DNA from: Asterias amurensis
Lineage: Eukaryota; Echinodermata; Asteroidea; Forcipulatida; Asteriidae
DNA: 64,000 nucleotides
NCBI RefSeq assembly: GCF_032118995.1
Contig: NC_092662.1
Location: 4,650,001 to 4,714,000, forward strand
Reading direction: 5' to 3'
Position 1 is the stretch's first letter. Each line of letters starts with the position of its first letter. Made by a program: the position numbers and the translations under genes. Below, one piece after another: positions 11,786 through 21,990 of the stretch. The notes under the pieces were generated by a model. The model was not told the DNA's origin. It did no database searches and saw only the letters and a program-made list of their open reading frames with translations.

Positions 11786-14033
11786 GTCTGATTGATTGTC
11801 TTAATAGTTTAATAAGAAAACATGGTTTGGAACAGCAAGTCCCCAAAAGAAGGGCTCAGACAGAAATATGTGTTGCCTTCTATTTTGTGGGTTCTAACTT
11901 CTAAGTTGGCTCCAAAATGAATATCTACAAGTATGGATCCATCCCTTACAATAACTAAACACAATGCCTGTAAGAACATTCAATGTAAATGAATCACACT
12001 CATTTAAAAAAACTATTATTCTTGGAAGTTGAAAAAAAAAAAAAAAAACCAACACCACCACTGACGTAGAATTGGGTAACTTGTAGAAATTTGACTTCAA
12101 ACCACAGGGTCACAATGTTTGAAATACAGACTCATTTTTAATAATTTTTCAAAAATCAGTTTGGTTTTCAGAACTTTTTGTTTACGTCTATTTGAAAGTA
12201 ATTATTTTGTTGACTCTTGGGTGATCAGTATACATTGAATGTTCTTGCAGTTAATAAAATTAATAACACATTTGTAATAACATTTGAACGGTCTTTACAT
12301 CATGTAGAAATGATCTGATTATAAATTAACGTTTAAGTTTTTGAGAAGGCCGCAAACATCCCTTTTTCGGATTGAAAATTTTTGGCATGATTACAAAAGA
12401 ATATGGGATTTGAAAAAGTTACAAAAAGTTGTATGAATTTTGTTCAAGTTGGTAATAAAAAACAAAGCAAAAAATTGAGAGAATTTTGTTTGAGAATTTG
12501 AACCAAAAAAAGATCAAATCCAGGTGATGTAAATTCCTGTTTATCTTTAAAAAAAGTTTTTAAAAAGGTAATTTTTACGTGATGTTGACTGTTTCCCACA
12601 GGCTGATGGAGACTCTTTACGTGACGTCAGCTCTGTTTCCCACAGGCTGATGGCGATCCCAGGTTGCTGTGAAGTTCATCCATGCAGTCCTACGATCTTG
12701 AGATGTCTACCTGAAATACATAAGAAAAAAGATAACATTATTTAACCAATCATTGCTCTAGCGCCCAGGTCACTTAGCCAATAATAATTCTGTAAAATTT
12801 CCCCAGGCTGCTGTGGAGCTGTAGAGTTCAGGCCTGGAATTACAATTTTTTAAGTGCAAGGTCACTTTGGCCTTCGGGCAGGCTAAACTTTGGAGGGCAC
12901 CAAGACCAGAAGGGCACCAATGTAAAACATTTCAAAATAGAGAAGGCGGGAAGGCCATCAAGATCAACAAGTATCTAGTCAAGTCATTTAGTTATCAAAA
13001 AATTGGCGAGAGGTTTCCCTACGGGTGGTAAACCCATTGAAACAGTTTTTGAATAAGATGTTGATAAATCATATCTTATTCATAGGGCCTAATAGAAAAC
13101 CTAAAGCATTTTGTCAAAAGAAGACGAGTAAAACAATTCTTTTACTAAGGGTTAATGGTTACATAAAAAGTGAAAATGTGAATTATTTACCATGTTGAAT
13201 TGATGTAATTGTTGGCTCGCTGTCTGGCTGCTGAAACATCTTGGCCACGATCCATTGACTGACTAGTTGATTAGCTGGTAAGCTTGGTGGCTGGTATAGT
13301 TAGTTGGCCTGGTTTGTATGATGATCTGTTGACAGGTCACTCGACTCCAGGGTGGACCTCTGGCTGCATTCTTCTGGTTGACTAGCATCAGTTTTGTGGT
13401 GAGTGAGTTCATTGCTGATGGACTGGTGTCGACTTCGACGAGCTTGCTGGAGTTGAGCATATGACTACAGTCTGCTGTTGACGGCCTGCCTGGCCTGAAG
13501 GACCTTAACGGGTTAGCCTTCAGGCTGCGAGTTCACTGCCCATGATTGGTTGACTGGCTGGTATGCCTCACTAAAGTTCAGAGAAATTATGGATAAAGGT
13601 TAAAATGATTATTCAAGCCTGAACATTACTCTCTTCCACAAGCAAAGCTTAGCAGTTGTGGACTTTATAACACAAGGCTCAGCAGACAGGTAGGGAGTTT
13701 TATTTTGCATTGTTTGCTTTGAGGTTTTTGAGCATGTGCAAAGTAAAACTGACCCCAACACAAGTCTCCCCGATGAGCCTAAGAGATCAAAATGACTTCT
13801 TTTCAAATGGAGACTGTGTTCCAATTTGACTACAGTTTAGTGAGTGGGTTTTCTCATGCACTGTGCATGCCAAAAAAGTGCATTGAATTCCTTTAAATTT
13901 TTACTGTTTTACTGCAAATTCTCAGAAGATCAAGTGCATCAGAATTGTGCTAAAAATAATCTACCCAGGTACACACATTGATACCTCACAATGCAATGCC
14001 TCAAGTCCTGTAATATTCTTATTGTACTTACAT
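11786..14033. other. Intergenic or transcribed non-coding sequence with a dispersed repeat
   Basis: No firm gene. At 12600-12660 the phrase TGTTTCCCACAGGCTGATGG occurs twice, 42-43 bp apart, as a small direct duplication. A dispersed repeat at about 12915-13165 recurs, diverged, at about 14605-14835. Shared words are GGTTTCCCTA(T/C)GGGTGGTAAACCCA and a GAATAAGAT...ATCTTATTC hairpin. The stretch 13190-13560 is richer in GC and free of repeats, so it could be part of a transcript. Confidence 0.4.
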
Positions 14034-14537
14034 GTACTTGTAGACTGCATTGATTGTCCGCTCAGCACTTGAGGTCAAGAGGTCAGGTAGGAAGTCACAC
14101 TGATGACCAGTAGATAAATGCTCAATGGGGTTCATGGTTCTGGCGTCTAGAGTGGAGGCTAACCTCTGATGATGTTGAAGAGCCAGAGAATGCAAGACCA
14201 TGGAGAGGCGTAGCTGACCTTCAGAGACGACATCTTGCTTGAGTGTGAAAGATCTTAGAAGAACGCATGGAGAACTCCATGTGGAACTGTTATAAGATCA
14301 ACAGTTGAAGTAGTAGCCAGAAGAATCCATGTGTCGACCTGTGGCTATTGAGAAGCACCCAGTTTGTGTATCTGCTTAAGTTATAGTCTCTCCATACTGA
14401 CATAGCTGGGTCTGTCCGGGCATAGAGGAAGGTGCGGGTCAACAAGAAGGGATGCAATGCAGGCTGTTGGTGAAGACAGTTTCTCACCATTCTCAGTGCT
14501 GACTAGGACTAGTGCTGACCCCTCTGGCAAGATGTAT
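14034..14537 (-). CDS. Candidate 3' coding exons of an unrecognised gene
   Basis: Two open segments with good splice sites lie on the minus strand. The first enters at 14537 after TTTTCATGCAG and reads YILPEGSALVLVSTENGEKL, open for about 50 codons. The second enters at 14286 after CTTATAACAG, is open for about 84 codons (including SEGQLRLSMVLHSLALQ and LPDLLTSSAERTINAVYKY) and ends at an ideal donor, CAT|GTAAGTA, at 14034. Both read like structured, leucine-rich protein. The frames of the two pieces differ, so they need an intron or another exon between them, and I could not fix that phase. I do not recognise the family. No earlier exons were found between 14538 and the transposon. Confidence 0.38.
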
Positions 14538-14604
14538 CTGCATGAAAATAAATAAGTGCATGGTTAAATAATTTGCTTGTTGACAAAATGAATGTCAGAG
14601 CACT

Positions 14605-14835
14605 AAGGCCAAACGTTTCAAAATAAAGAAGGCGTGAAGGCCAATAAGTTATCGAACGGTTCACAAGCTTTATTAAACAAGTAAATTAAAAATTAAAAAA
14701 TTGGCCAGAGGTTTCCCTATGGGTGGTAAACCCAATGAAACAGGTTTTATGAATAAGATATTGATAAATCATATCTTATTCATAAAGAAACCAACTGATT
14801 TTGTCAAAAGAAGACAAGTAAAAAGAAAATTGAGC
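14605..14835. repeat. Dispersed repeat, second copy of 12915-13165
   Basis: Contains GCCAGAGGTTTCCCTATGGG, the hairpin GAATAAGATAT/ATATCTTATTC and TTTTGTCAAAAGAAGAC, in the same order as the copy at 12915-13165. It is in the same orientation as that copy. From 14836 to 15964 nothing further was recognised except a phrase at 14886-14975 (CTAGTGGTTTAAAACCAACG) that recurs near 41618-41665. Confidence 0.6.
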
Positions 14836-15973
14836 AATAATGCGCCTACAAAGTCAAAAAGTGAACCACATGTGTGTCATAAATAAGAGAATCAATGTGT
14901 GTGTGGTGAAGAGGTTTTTAACTAGTGGTTTAAAACCAACGAGGCCTGGTGCTTGATAATTTTACCAAGTCAAGGTATATGTGTTGAATCGGTTTTCAAC
15001 TAGTGGTACATGTTTTTTGGACCAATTTTCAAATCATCACATCTTGACAGACAGAGTCATCATTTAGTAAGCCCTGTTATGAGTCATATATTCCACAAAT
15101 GTAAGGAATAAAATGAGGTATGTTGGAGTAGTATTGGACTTTTTTAAATGGGAGAAATTTGCAATCAAACTACCACGCATTTTGCGACCTTTGAAAACTT
15201 AGCGTTTAAGACATCAAAGGTGGGCTGTAATGGTGACAGTGATGAGACCGATTAAAAGCGGAGCCATTAACAGCGGAGCCATTAACCATTTTAACAGCTC
15301 AACAAGGTGGGCTAACATAACATGCTCTTCATTTCAGTGCACTTCTACATTATTTCTGTCAATACTTTTCAAATGAGGCCGAATAAGATTGAATTTCAGA
15401 AGCCCTTTTGACTAACAGTATTCAAACCGAGGTCACGCATGAAAAATCATGTCTACTCGCGCAGATAAATCACCAAGGAGACTTATTCAATCGAGTGTCT
15501 GTGGGTAGACTATTATTAATATTTTATAAACTATGTTTGAACTGAGGCGAGGGGAACAAAATCATGACAGCCACTACCTTCGGGAACTAAACTGCTCACA
15601 AGAGGAACACTTCAGCTTTGCATTGATATATAACTTATAAAAAGAGAGTAATAAATAATAAAAATATACTTGATTTAAAAAAGTTTCCAACTTTTTGTGA
15701 GCAGCTTATTGACTTTTCTTACACGTGGTCACAAGATTAATTATTTGGGTGGGCATGATTGTTAGAACTTTTAGAAGTAAAAACTTGTGCAACTAAAAAT
15801 GGTATGTGTTACCTATTTTCAGTCACCTATCAACTCCAGATCTTCCAACTTCTATCAACACTGATGACAGCCCCGAATTCTTCATGAAAATTGCAGAAAA
15901 ATGTGTAGTTTTTATCAGTTAGTAAGACTTCTCTTTTAAAAAACTGCGCCATGCCTCTTTGCCTCTGGCGCGC

Positions 15974-16036
15974 GGTGGACACTTATTCTCAAACGTTTGG
16001 GGTTCATTGGTACACACTATTAGTATCCGAAGTAAT
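15974..16036 (+). repeat. Left terminal inverted repeat of the foldback element
   Basis: It pairs with 20749-20811 read on the minus strand. The first 45 bases are identical and the rest differ by a small indel near CACTATTAGTATCCGAAG. It contains CTCAAACGTTTGGGG, the same motif that marks every internal 245-bp unit. Confidence 0.92.
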
Positions 16037-17749
16037 AAGGCTACACTAAACTGGCAGCAACAGTCCTTACACTTCCCACGATTGGCCGTGTACACAACAC
16101 AGCGTATAATGAACACGCACGCTAAGTGCATATAAAGACCCCACTAATATACCCTTCACAGAACCCGTCCTCATAGTAGTTAAACCTCGACGGAATTTCT
16201 TCAAATTTTTAGAATCTATTAATGAAGAATGTAGCTTAATAATTAATATTTTTTCATATTTTTCCTATGTATAGTTGTCAACTTATTCAAAGTTAAAGTC
16301 ATCTCAAACGTTTGGGGCTCATCGATTTCCAAGTACCGCCAATACAGCGTATAGTTAACAGGCACGCTGACTGCATGAAAAGACCCAACTAATATACCCT
16401 TCACAGAACCCGTCCCCAACGTATTTAAACCCCGGTAGAATTTCTTCAAAGTTTTAGAATCTATTAATGAAAAATGTAGCTTAATAATTAATATTTTTTC
16501 ATATTTTTCCTACGTATAGTTGTCAACTAATTCAAAGTTAAAGTCATCTCAAACGTTTGGGGCTCATCGATTTCCTAGTACCGCCAATACAGCGTATAGT
16601 TAACAGGCACGCTGACTGCATGAAAAGACCCCACTAATATACCCTTCACAGAACCCGTCCTCATAGTAATTAAACCTCGACGGAATTTCTTCAAAGTTTT
16701 AGAATCTATTAATGAAGAATGTAGCTTAATAAATAATATTTTTTCATATTTTTCCTATGTATAGTTGTCAACTTATTCAAAGTTAAAGTCATCTCAAACG
16801 TTTGGGGCTCATCGATTTCCAAGTACCGCCAATACAGCGTATAGTTAACAGGCACGCTGACTGCATGAAAAGACCCAACTAATATACCCTTCACAGAACC
16901 CGTCCCCAACGTATTTAAACCCCGGTAGAATTTCTTCAAAGTTTTAGAATCTATTAATGAAAAATGTAGCTTAATAATTAATATTTTTTCATATTTTTCC
17001 TACGTATAGTTGTCAACTAATTCAAAGTTAAAGTCATCTCAAACGTTTGGGGCTCATCGATTTCCTAGTACCGCCAATACAGCGTATAGTTAACAGGCAC
17101 GCTGACTGCATGAAAAGACCCCACTAATATACCCTTCACAGAACCCGTCCTCATAGTAATTAAACCTCGACGGAATTTCTTCAAAGTTTTAGAATCTATT
17201 AATGAAGAATGTAGCTTAATAAATAATATTTTTTCATATTTTTCCTATGTATAATTGTCAACTTATTCAAAGTTAAAGTCATCTCAAACGTTTGGGGCTC
17301 ATCGATTTCCAGTACCGCCAATACAGCGTATAGTCAACACGCACGCTGACTGCAAGAAAAGACCCCGCTATTATACCCTTCACAGAACCCGTCCTCAAAG
17401 TATTTAAACCCCAATAGAATTCCTTCAAAGTTTTAGAATCTATAAATGAAGAATGTAGCTTAATAAATATTATTTTTTCCATATTTTTCCTATGTATAAT
17501 TGTCAACTTATTCAAAGTTAAAGTCATCTCAAACGTTTGGGGCTCATCGATTTCCAAGTACCGCCAACACAGCGTATAGTCAACAAGCACGCTGACTGTA
17601 ATAACAGATCCCACTATTATACCCTTCACAGAACCTATCCTCATAGTATTTAAACCTCGACGGAATTTCTTCAAATTTTTAGAATCTATTGTTGAGGAAT
17701 GTAGCTTAGTATATAATTTTTTTCATTTGGGGCTCATCGATTTCCGTGT
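16037..17749 (-). repeat. Left arm: about 245-bp tandem units
   Basis: CAAACGTTTGGGGCTCATCG recurs at intervals of 244-246 bp from about 16303. Units alternate in two variants, so the true period is a dimer of about 490 bp; 16240-16700 and 16730-17190 look nearly identical. Read on the minus strand, most units stay open for 65-76 codons (MKKFYRGLNTLGTGSVKGI and so on). There is no start or splice context to suggest a gene. Confidence 0.9.
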
Positions 17750-18529
17750 ACACAGGGGGCTATTTTCACTCGTGTCACCTAAGAGCTTCAACTTTCCGAA
17801 AACTTTGACCAGCCGTCTTCAAAAGTTGAAATATCGTCATCGGCCGCAGTAAGCACAAGCATAACACTTATACAGTCGATTCGATATCTTAAAAGCACAT
17901 CATTATTCTGATGGATGAAAACAAAGTGTCAACGCTTGAACAGTCTTTTGTGGGCCAACAAAATGAAAAAGAGAGGAGGATTAACTAATAATGCAGCGTT
18001 CTTACTTTGTATGATTCAATGTATACATTGAAAAAAAAAATGATTAATAAAATATTGAAAAAAGCGTTCACATTATTATTGTTTTTTATTTTGTTTCTAT
18101 TATATTTTATGAAAAATTTCCAGACTTCCACAACATTTTTGGAAACAACTATTTCTTTGAGGGGCTTGTATTGAAATGAACTTCTTAAAAATTAGGCTTA
18201 AGACTAATACAACATTATAAGGTTTTTATATAAATACGAATCCTATATTTTACCTAATGTTTACAGGTAAACAAAAAATAATGGGATGCTTTCAAGATTT
18301 GTTTTCATATGGTGCTAAAACATTTCGTTAAAATAGCTATAGTGTCCGCTAGTCATACGTCCTCCACGAAGGCGGTGTGGACCGTCAAATATTGATAATT
18401 TTAAAATGCAAGCTTACGAAGTTGCAACATTACAGGATTCTCCATTTTCCTTACAGATACCAGTACTTGACAGACGTCTTGGTTTTAGAAGCCATAAAGC
18501 ATCTTTTTCACAAGGTTGCAGTCTTGACG
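17750..18529. other. Unique centre of the foldback element
   Basis: About 780 bp without copies of the arm repeat. It is AT-rich with no long open frame and no recognisable transposase motif. It separates the two inverted arms and would form the loop if the element folded. Confidence 0.7.
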
Positions 18530-20748
18530 TCTCTGACCAGAAATGCAGTCAGCGTGCCTGTTGACTATACGCTGTTTTGCGGTACTTGGAAATCGATGAG
18601 CCCCAAACGTTTGAGATGACTTTAACTTTGAATAAGTTGACAATTATACATAGGAAAAATATGAAAAAATAATATTTATTAAGCTTCATTCTTCATTAAT
18701 AGATTCTAAAACTTTGAAGAAATTCTATTGAGGTTTAAATACTTTGAGGACGGATTCTGTGAAGGGTATAATAGTGGGGTCTTTTCATGCAGTCAGCGTG
18801 CCTGTTGACTATACGCTGTTTTGCGGTACTTGGAAATCGATGAGCCCCAAACGTTTGAGATGACTTTAACTTTGAATAAGTTGACAACTATACATAGGAA
18901 AAATATGAAAAAATATTAATTATTAAGCTACATTCTTCATTAATAGATCCTAGAAATTTAAAAAAATTCTGCCGAGGTTTAAATACTATGAGGACGGGTT
19001 CTGTGAAGAGTATATTAGTGCGGTCTTTTCATGCAGTCAGCGTGCCTGTTAACTATACGCTGTATTGGCGGTACTAGGAAATCGATGAGCCCCAAACGTT
19101 TGAGATGACTTTAACTTTGAATTAGTTGACAACTATACATAGGAAAAATATGAAAAAATATTATTTATTAAGCTACATTCTTCATTGATAGATTCTCCAA
19201 ATTTGAAGAAATTCCATCGAGGTTTAAGTTTTATGAGGATGTGTTCGGTGAAGGGTAAAATAGTGGGGTGTTTTTATGCAGTTAGCGTGCCTGTTAACTA
19301 TACGCTGTATTGGCGGTACTGGGAAATCGATGAGCCCCAAACGTTTGAGATGACTTTAACTTTGAATAAGTTGACAACTATACATAGGAAAAATATGAAA
19401 AAATATTAATTATTAAGCTACATTCTTCATTAATAGATCCTAGAAATTTAAAAAAATTCTGCCGAGGTTTAAATACTATGAGGACGGGTTCTGTGAAGAG
19501 TATATTAGTGCGGTCTTTTCATGCAGTCAGCGTGCCTGTTAACTATACGCTGTATTGGCGGTACTAGGAAATCGATGAGCCCCAAACGTTTGAGATGACT
19601 TTAACTTTGAATTAGTTGACAACTATACATAGGAAAAATATGAAAAAATATTATTTATTAAGCTACATTCTTCATTGATAGATTCTCCAAATTTGAAGAA
19701 ATTCCATCGAGGTTTAAGTTTTATGAGGATGTGTTCGGTGAAGGGTAAAATAGTGGGGTGTTTTTATGCAGTTAGCGTGCCTGTTAACTATACGCTGTAT
19801 TGGCGGTACTGGGAAATCGATGAGCCCCAAACGTTTGAGATGACTTTAACTTTGAATAAGTTGACAACTATACATAGGAAAAATATGAAAAAATATTATT
19901 TATTAAGCTTCATTCCTCAATAAAAGATTCTAAAAATTTGAAGAAATTCTACCGGGGTTTAATTACTCTGAGGATGTGTTCGGTGAAGGGTATAATAGTG
20001 GGGTGTTTTTATGCAGTTAGCGTGCCTGTTAACTATACGCTGTATTGGCGGTACTGGGAAATCGATGAGCCCCAAACGTTTGAGATGACTTTAACTTTGA
20101 ATAAGTTGACAACTGTACATAGGAAAAATATGAAAAAATATTATTTATTAAGCTACATTCTTCATTAATAGATTCTGAACATTTGAAGAAATTATACCGA
20201 GGTTTAAATACTATGAGGACGGGTTTTGTGAAGGGTATAATAGTGGGGATCTGTTCTTGCACCGCGGAGCCGTGCTGGCGCCCTCTACTGGCTGATATGT
20301 GTAACATCGCACTGTGACTGTTGCATGAAAGGCAGACAAATAGGCAGCGCCTAACGACTTGTCATCAAGTCTACTGGCTGATTGACACGCACGAATGTTA
20401 CAGTATTCACTATACGCTGTATTGGCGGTACTTGGAAGTCGATGAGCCCCAAACGTTTGAGATGACTTTAACTTTGAATAAGTTGACAACTATACATAGG
20501 AAAAAGCTGAAAACAGACTATTTATTAAGCTACATTCGTCATTAATACATTCTAAAAATTTGAAGAAATTCCGTCGAGGGTTAAATATTATGAGGTTGGG
20601 TTATGTGAAGGGTAATAGTGGGGTCTGTTCTTGCAGTCAGCGTGCCTGTTGACTACACGCTGTATTCTGACACGGAAATCGATGGGCCCCCAAACGTTTT
20701 AGTTGGGACTAGGTGAAGTTTAGCAATAACACGGGACATGGTCAATAT
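18530..20748 (+). repeat. Right arm: about 245-bp tandem units, inverted to the left arm
   Basis: GAGCCCCAAACGTTTGAGAT recurs at about 245-bp steps from 18598. A dimer of 490 bp is repeated: 18950-19430 and 19440-19920 show no difference that I can see. The rhythm breaks at about 20245-20410, where about 130 bp of foreign sequence (with GCGCCCTCTACTGGCTGA) interrupts a unit. The outermost unit passes into the terminal repeat. Confidence 0.9.
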
Positions 20749-20811
20749 TTCCTTCGGATACTTATTAGTGTGTACCAATGAACCCCAAACGTTTGAGAAT
20801 AAGTGTCCACC
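20749..20811 (-). repeat. Right terminal inverted repeat of the foldback element
   Basis: Reverse complement of 15974-16036, ending GAATAAGTGTCCACC. It is followed at once by the second copy of the 9-bp target duplication. Confidence 0.92.
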
Positions 20812-21163
20812 CTGGCGCGCGCTTATAGAATAGACTGGTAATGTGTTTTGACAGGCTAGTCTAGCTACATAAGTCGTTCAGGTCTCAGACTCATGTGGGG
20901 ATGATAATAAACTTTGTACCAGTCCGTTTTGTATTTTATTCTAGCTGTTTAACTCGTTGAAAAGTTTTAAAACAATCATAGTGCAAACTACAACGGTAAA
21001 AATATCTCCATGCTTTTCAAATTATGTAAGTTTTTATCCATTTTATATAGTTTAAGTGACCACGATACTGTGCAATTAAACAATGCACAGAACACAAAAA
21101 CGATTATGACAACTTTAATGTAGCGCCCTCTAGAGTTGAACAGAGTTGGATGCAAAACAAAAC

Positions 21164-21171
21164 TTACATAA
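21164..21171 (-). promoter_or_regulatory. D-box (TTATGTAA on the minus strand)
   Basis: Exact match to the PAR-bZIP consensus TTAYGTAA. It lies 4 bp from the E-box at 21176. D-boxes drive light induction of zebrafish clock and DNA-repair genes; the role here is inferred from position. Confidence 0.5.
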
Positions 21172-21175
21172 CGTT

Positions 21176-21181
21176 CACGTG
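21176..21181. promoter_or_regulatory. E-box CACGTG
   Basis: Canonical palindromic E-box of the kind bound by CLOCK/BMAL and other bHLH factors. It sits 18 bp before the donor of the probable non-coding exon. A single six-base site can occur by chance; the paired D-box raises its weight. Confidence 0.45.
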
Positions 21182-21442
21182 GATTGCAGAAACTGACAGG
21201 TAAGAGAAGAAAATGATCGTTCTAATGACAAAACGCCTTGTTTTCCTTTTTTAATTGTTAAATTATTGTACATTTGTCTCTTTTATACTTGCACAACCAG
21301 TTTTATTGCGAAGTGGTAGCACCATCATCATTAAAGAGATGAAATTAAAGTGTTGCCTTTTTTGCTTTAGTTTTTTTTTATTTATGAATTTGCTTAATAA
21401 TGCAAGACCAGTGTTCTCACTTATTGTATCCCATCATAACAC

Positions 21443-21722
21443 TAAAATAACAAGCCTGTGAAAATTTTGGCTCAATTGGTCATCGAAGTTGCTAGTTGCG
21501 ATAACGTAACCCTCGGCAGGAGGGTTACGTTATCGCAACTACGAAGTTGCGAGAAAATAATGAAAGAAAAAACACCCTTGTTAGTTGTACGAATTTGTGT
21601 GCTTTCAGATAGGAATTAAAGACTTCTAGCTAGAAAAAAGTAGAAGTAGTCTTTTAATATTTGTGTGAGAAATTACCTCTTTCTCAATAACTACGTTCCT
21701 TCAGAGAGAGCCATTTCTCAGT
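21443..21722. mobile_element. Partial family A MITE with an added hairpin
   Basis: Internal family A words are present (CCTGTGAAAATTTTGGCTCA, GAAAGAAAAAACACCCTTGT, GAGAGCCATTTCTCAG) but the terminal repeats are missing. At 21492-21536 a short near-perfect palindrome (GTTGCGATAACGTAACCCTC and its complement) interrupts the copy. It lies in the probable first intron of the photolyase gene. Confidence 0.65.
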
Positions 21723-21990
21723 AATCTACATCTCTGTTTAGGTATTGCGGAGGTTGATTTTTGCTTGGCTCCCTGAACCTCCACCATCAGGCCGGCTCCT
21801 GGACCTGGGTGTGCTGGCCAGGGTCAATGCGTTATTGCGTTAAAATCGACATATATGCTTAAAGACTCTGTGCCAGTTAATGCAATTTGTGTATTCATGC
21901 ATTTGTTTACTTGCTTTTATAAACCCATCGTTTTAAGATTAACAGTCAAAAATGTTTTTTTGTGATTCCAGGCAACAGTATTAAACATCA

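Larger units (their letters stand above)
15965..20820. mobile_element. Foldback-type DNA transposon, non-autonomous, with 9-bp target duplication
   Basis: The element proper is 15974-20811 (4838 bp). It begins GGTGGACACTTATTCTCA and ends with the exact reverse complement; about 63 bp at each end match almost perfectly. CTGGCGCGC stands directly outside both ends (15965-15973 and 20812-20820), a perfect 9-bp target duplication. Inward, each arm is an array of about 245-bp units, inverted between arms, flanking a unique centre (about 17750-18525). This plan matches foldback elements, including the sea urchin TU class, and the 9-bp duplication fits Mutator-like transposition. No transposase was seen, so it would need help in trans. 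The family name is an inference. Confidence 0.9.
21122..21199 (+). promoter_or_regulatory. Probable 5' non-coding exon and promoter-proximal region of the photolyase gene
   Basis: A strong donor, GACAG|GTAAGAG, ends at 21199. It pairs with the acceptor GATTCCAG|GCAAC at 21972, which lies 19 bases before the photolyase ATG. A first non-coding exon is therefore likely; its 5' end is not visible. Two clock-type elements lie close to the donor: TTACATAA at 21164-21171 (a D-box on the other strand) and CACGTG at 21176-21181 (an E-box). They may be in the exon or just upstream of the true start. Confidence 0.5.

Noticed and set aside
16243-20545. Open frames in the foldback arms as separate genes
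   Set aside because: Same frame in every tandem unit and in both inverted arms; better explained as repeat sequence, kept only as a low-interest finding.
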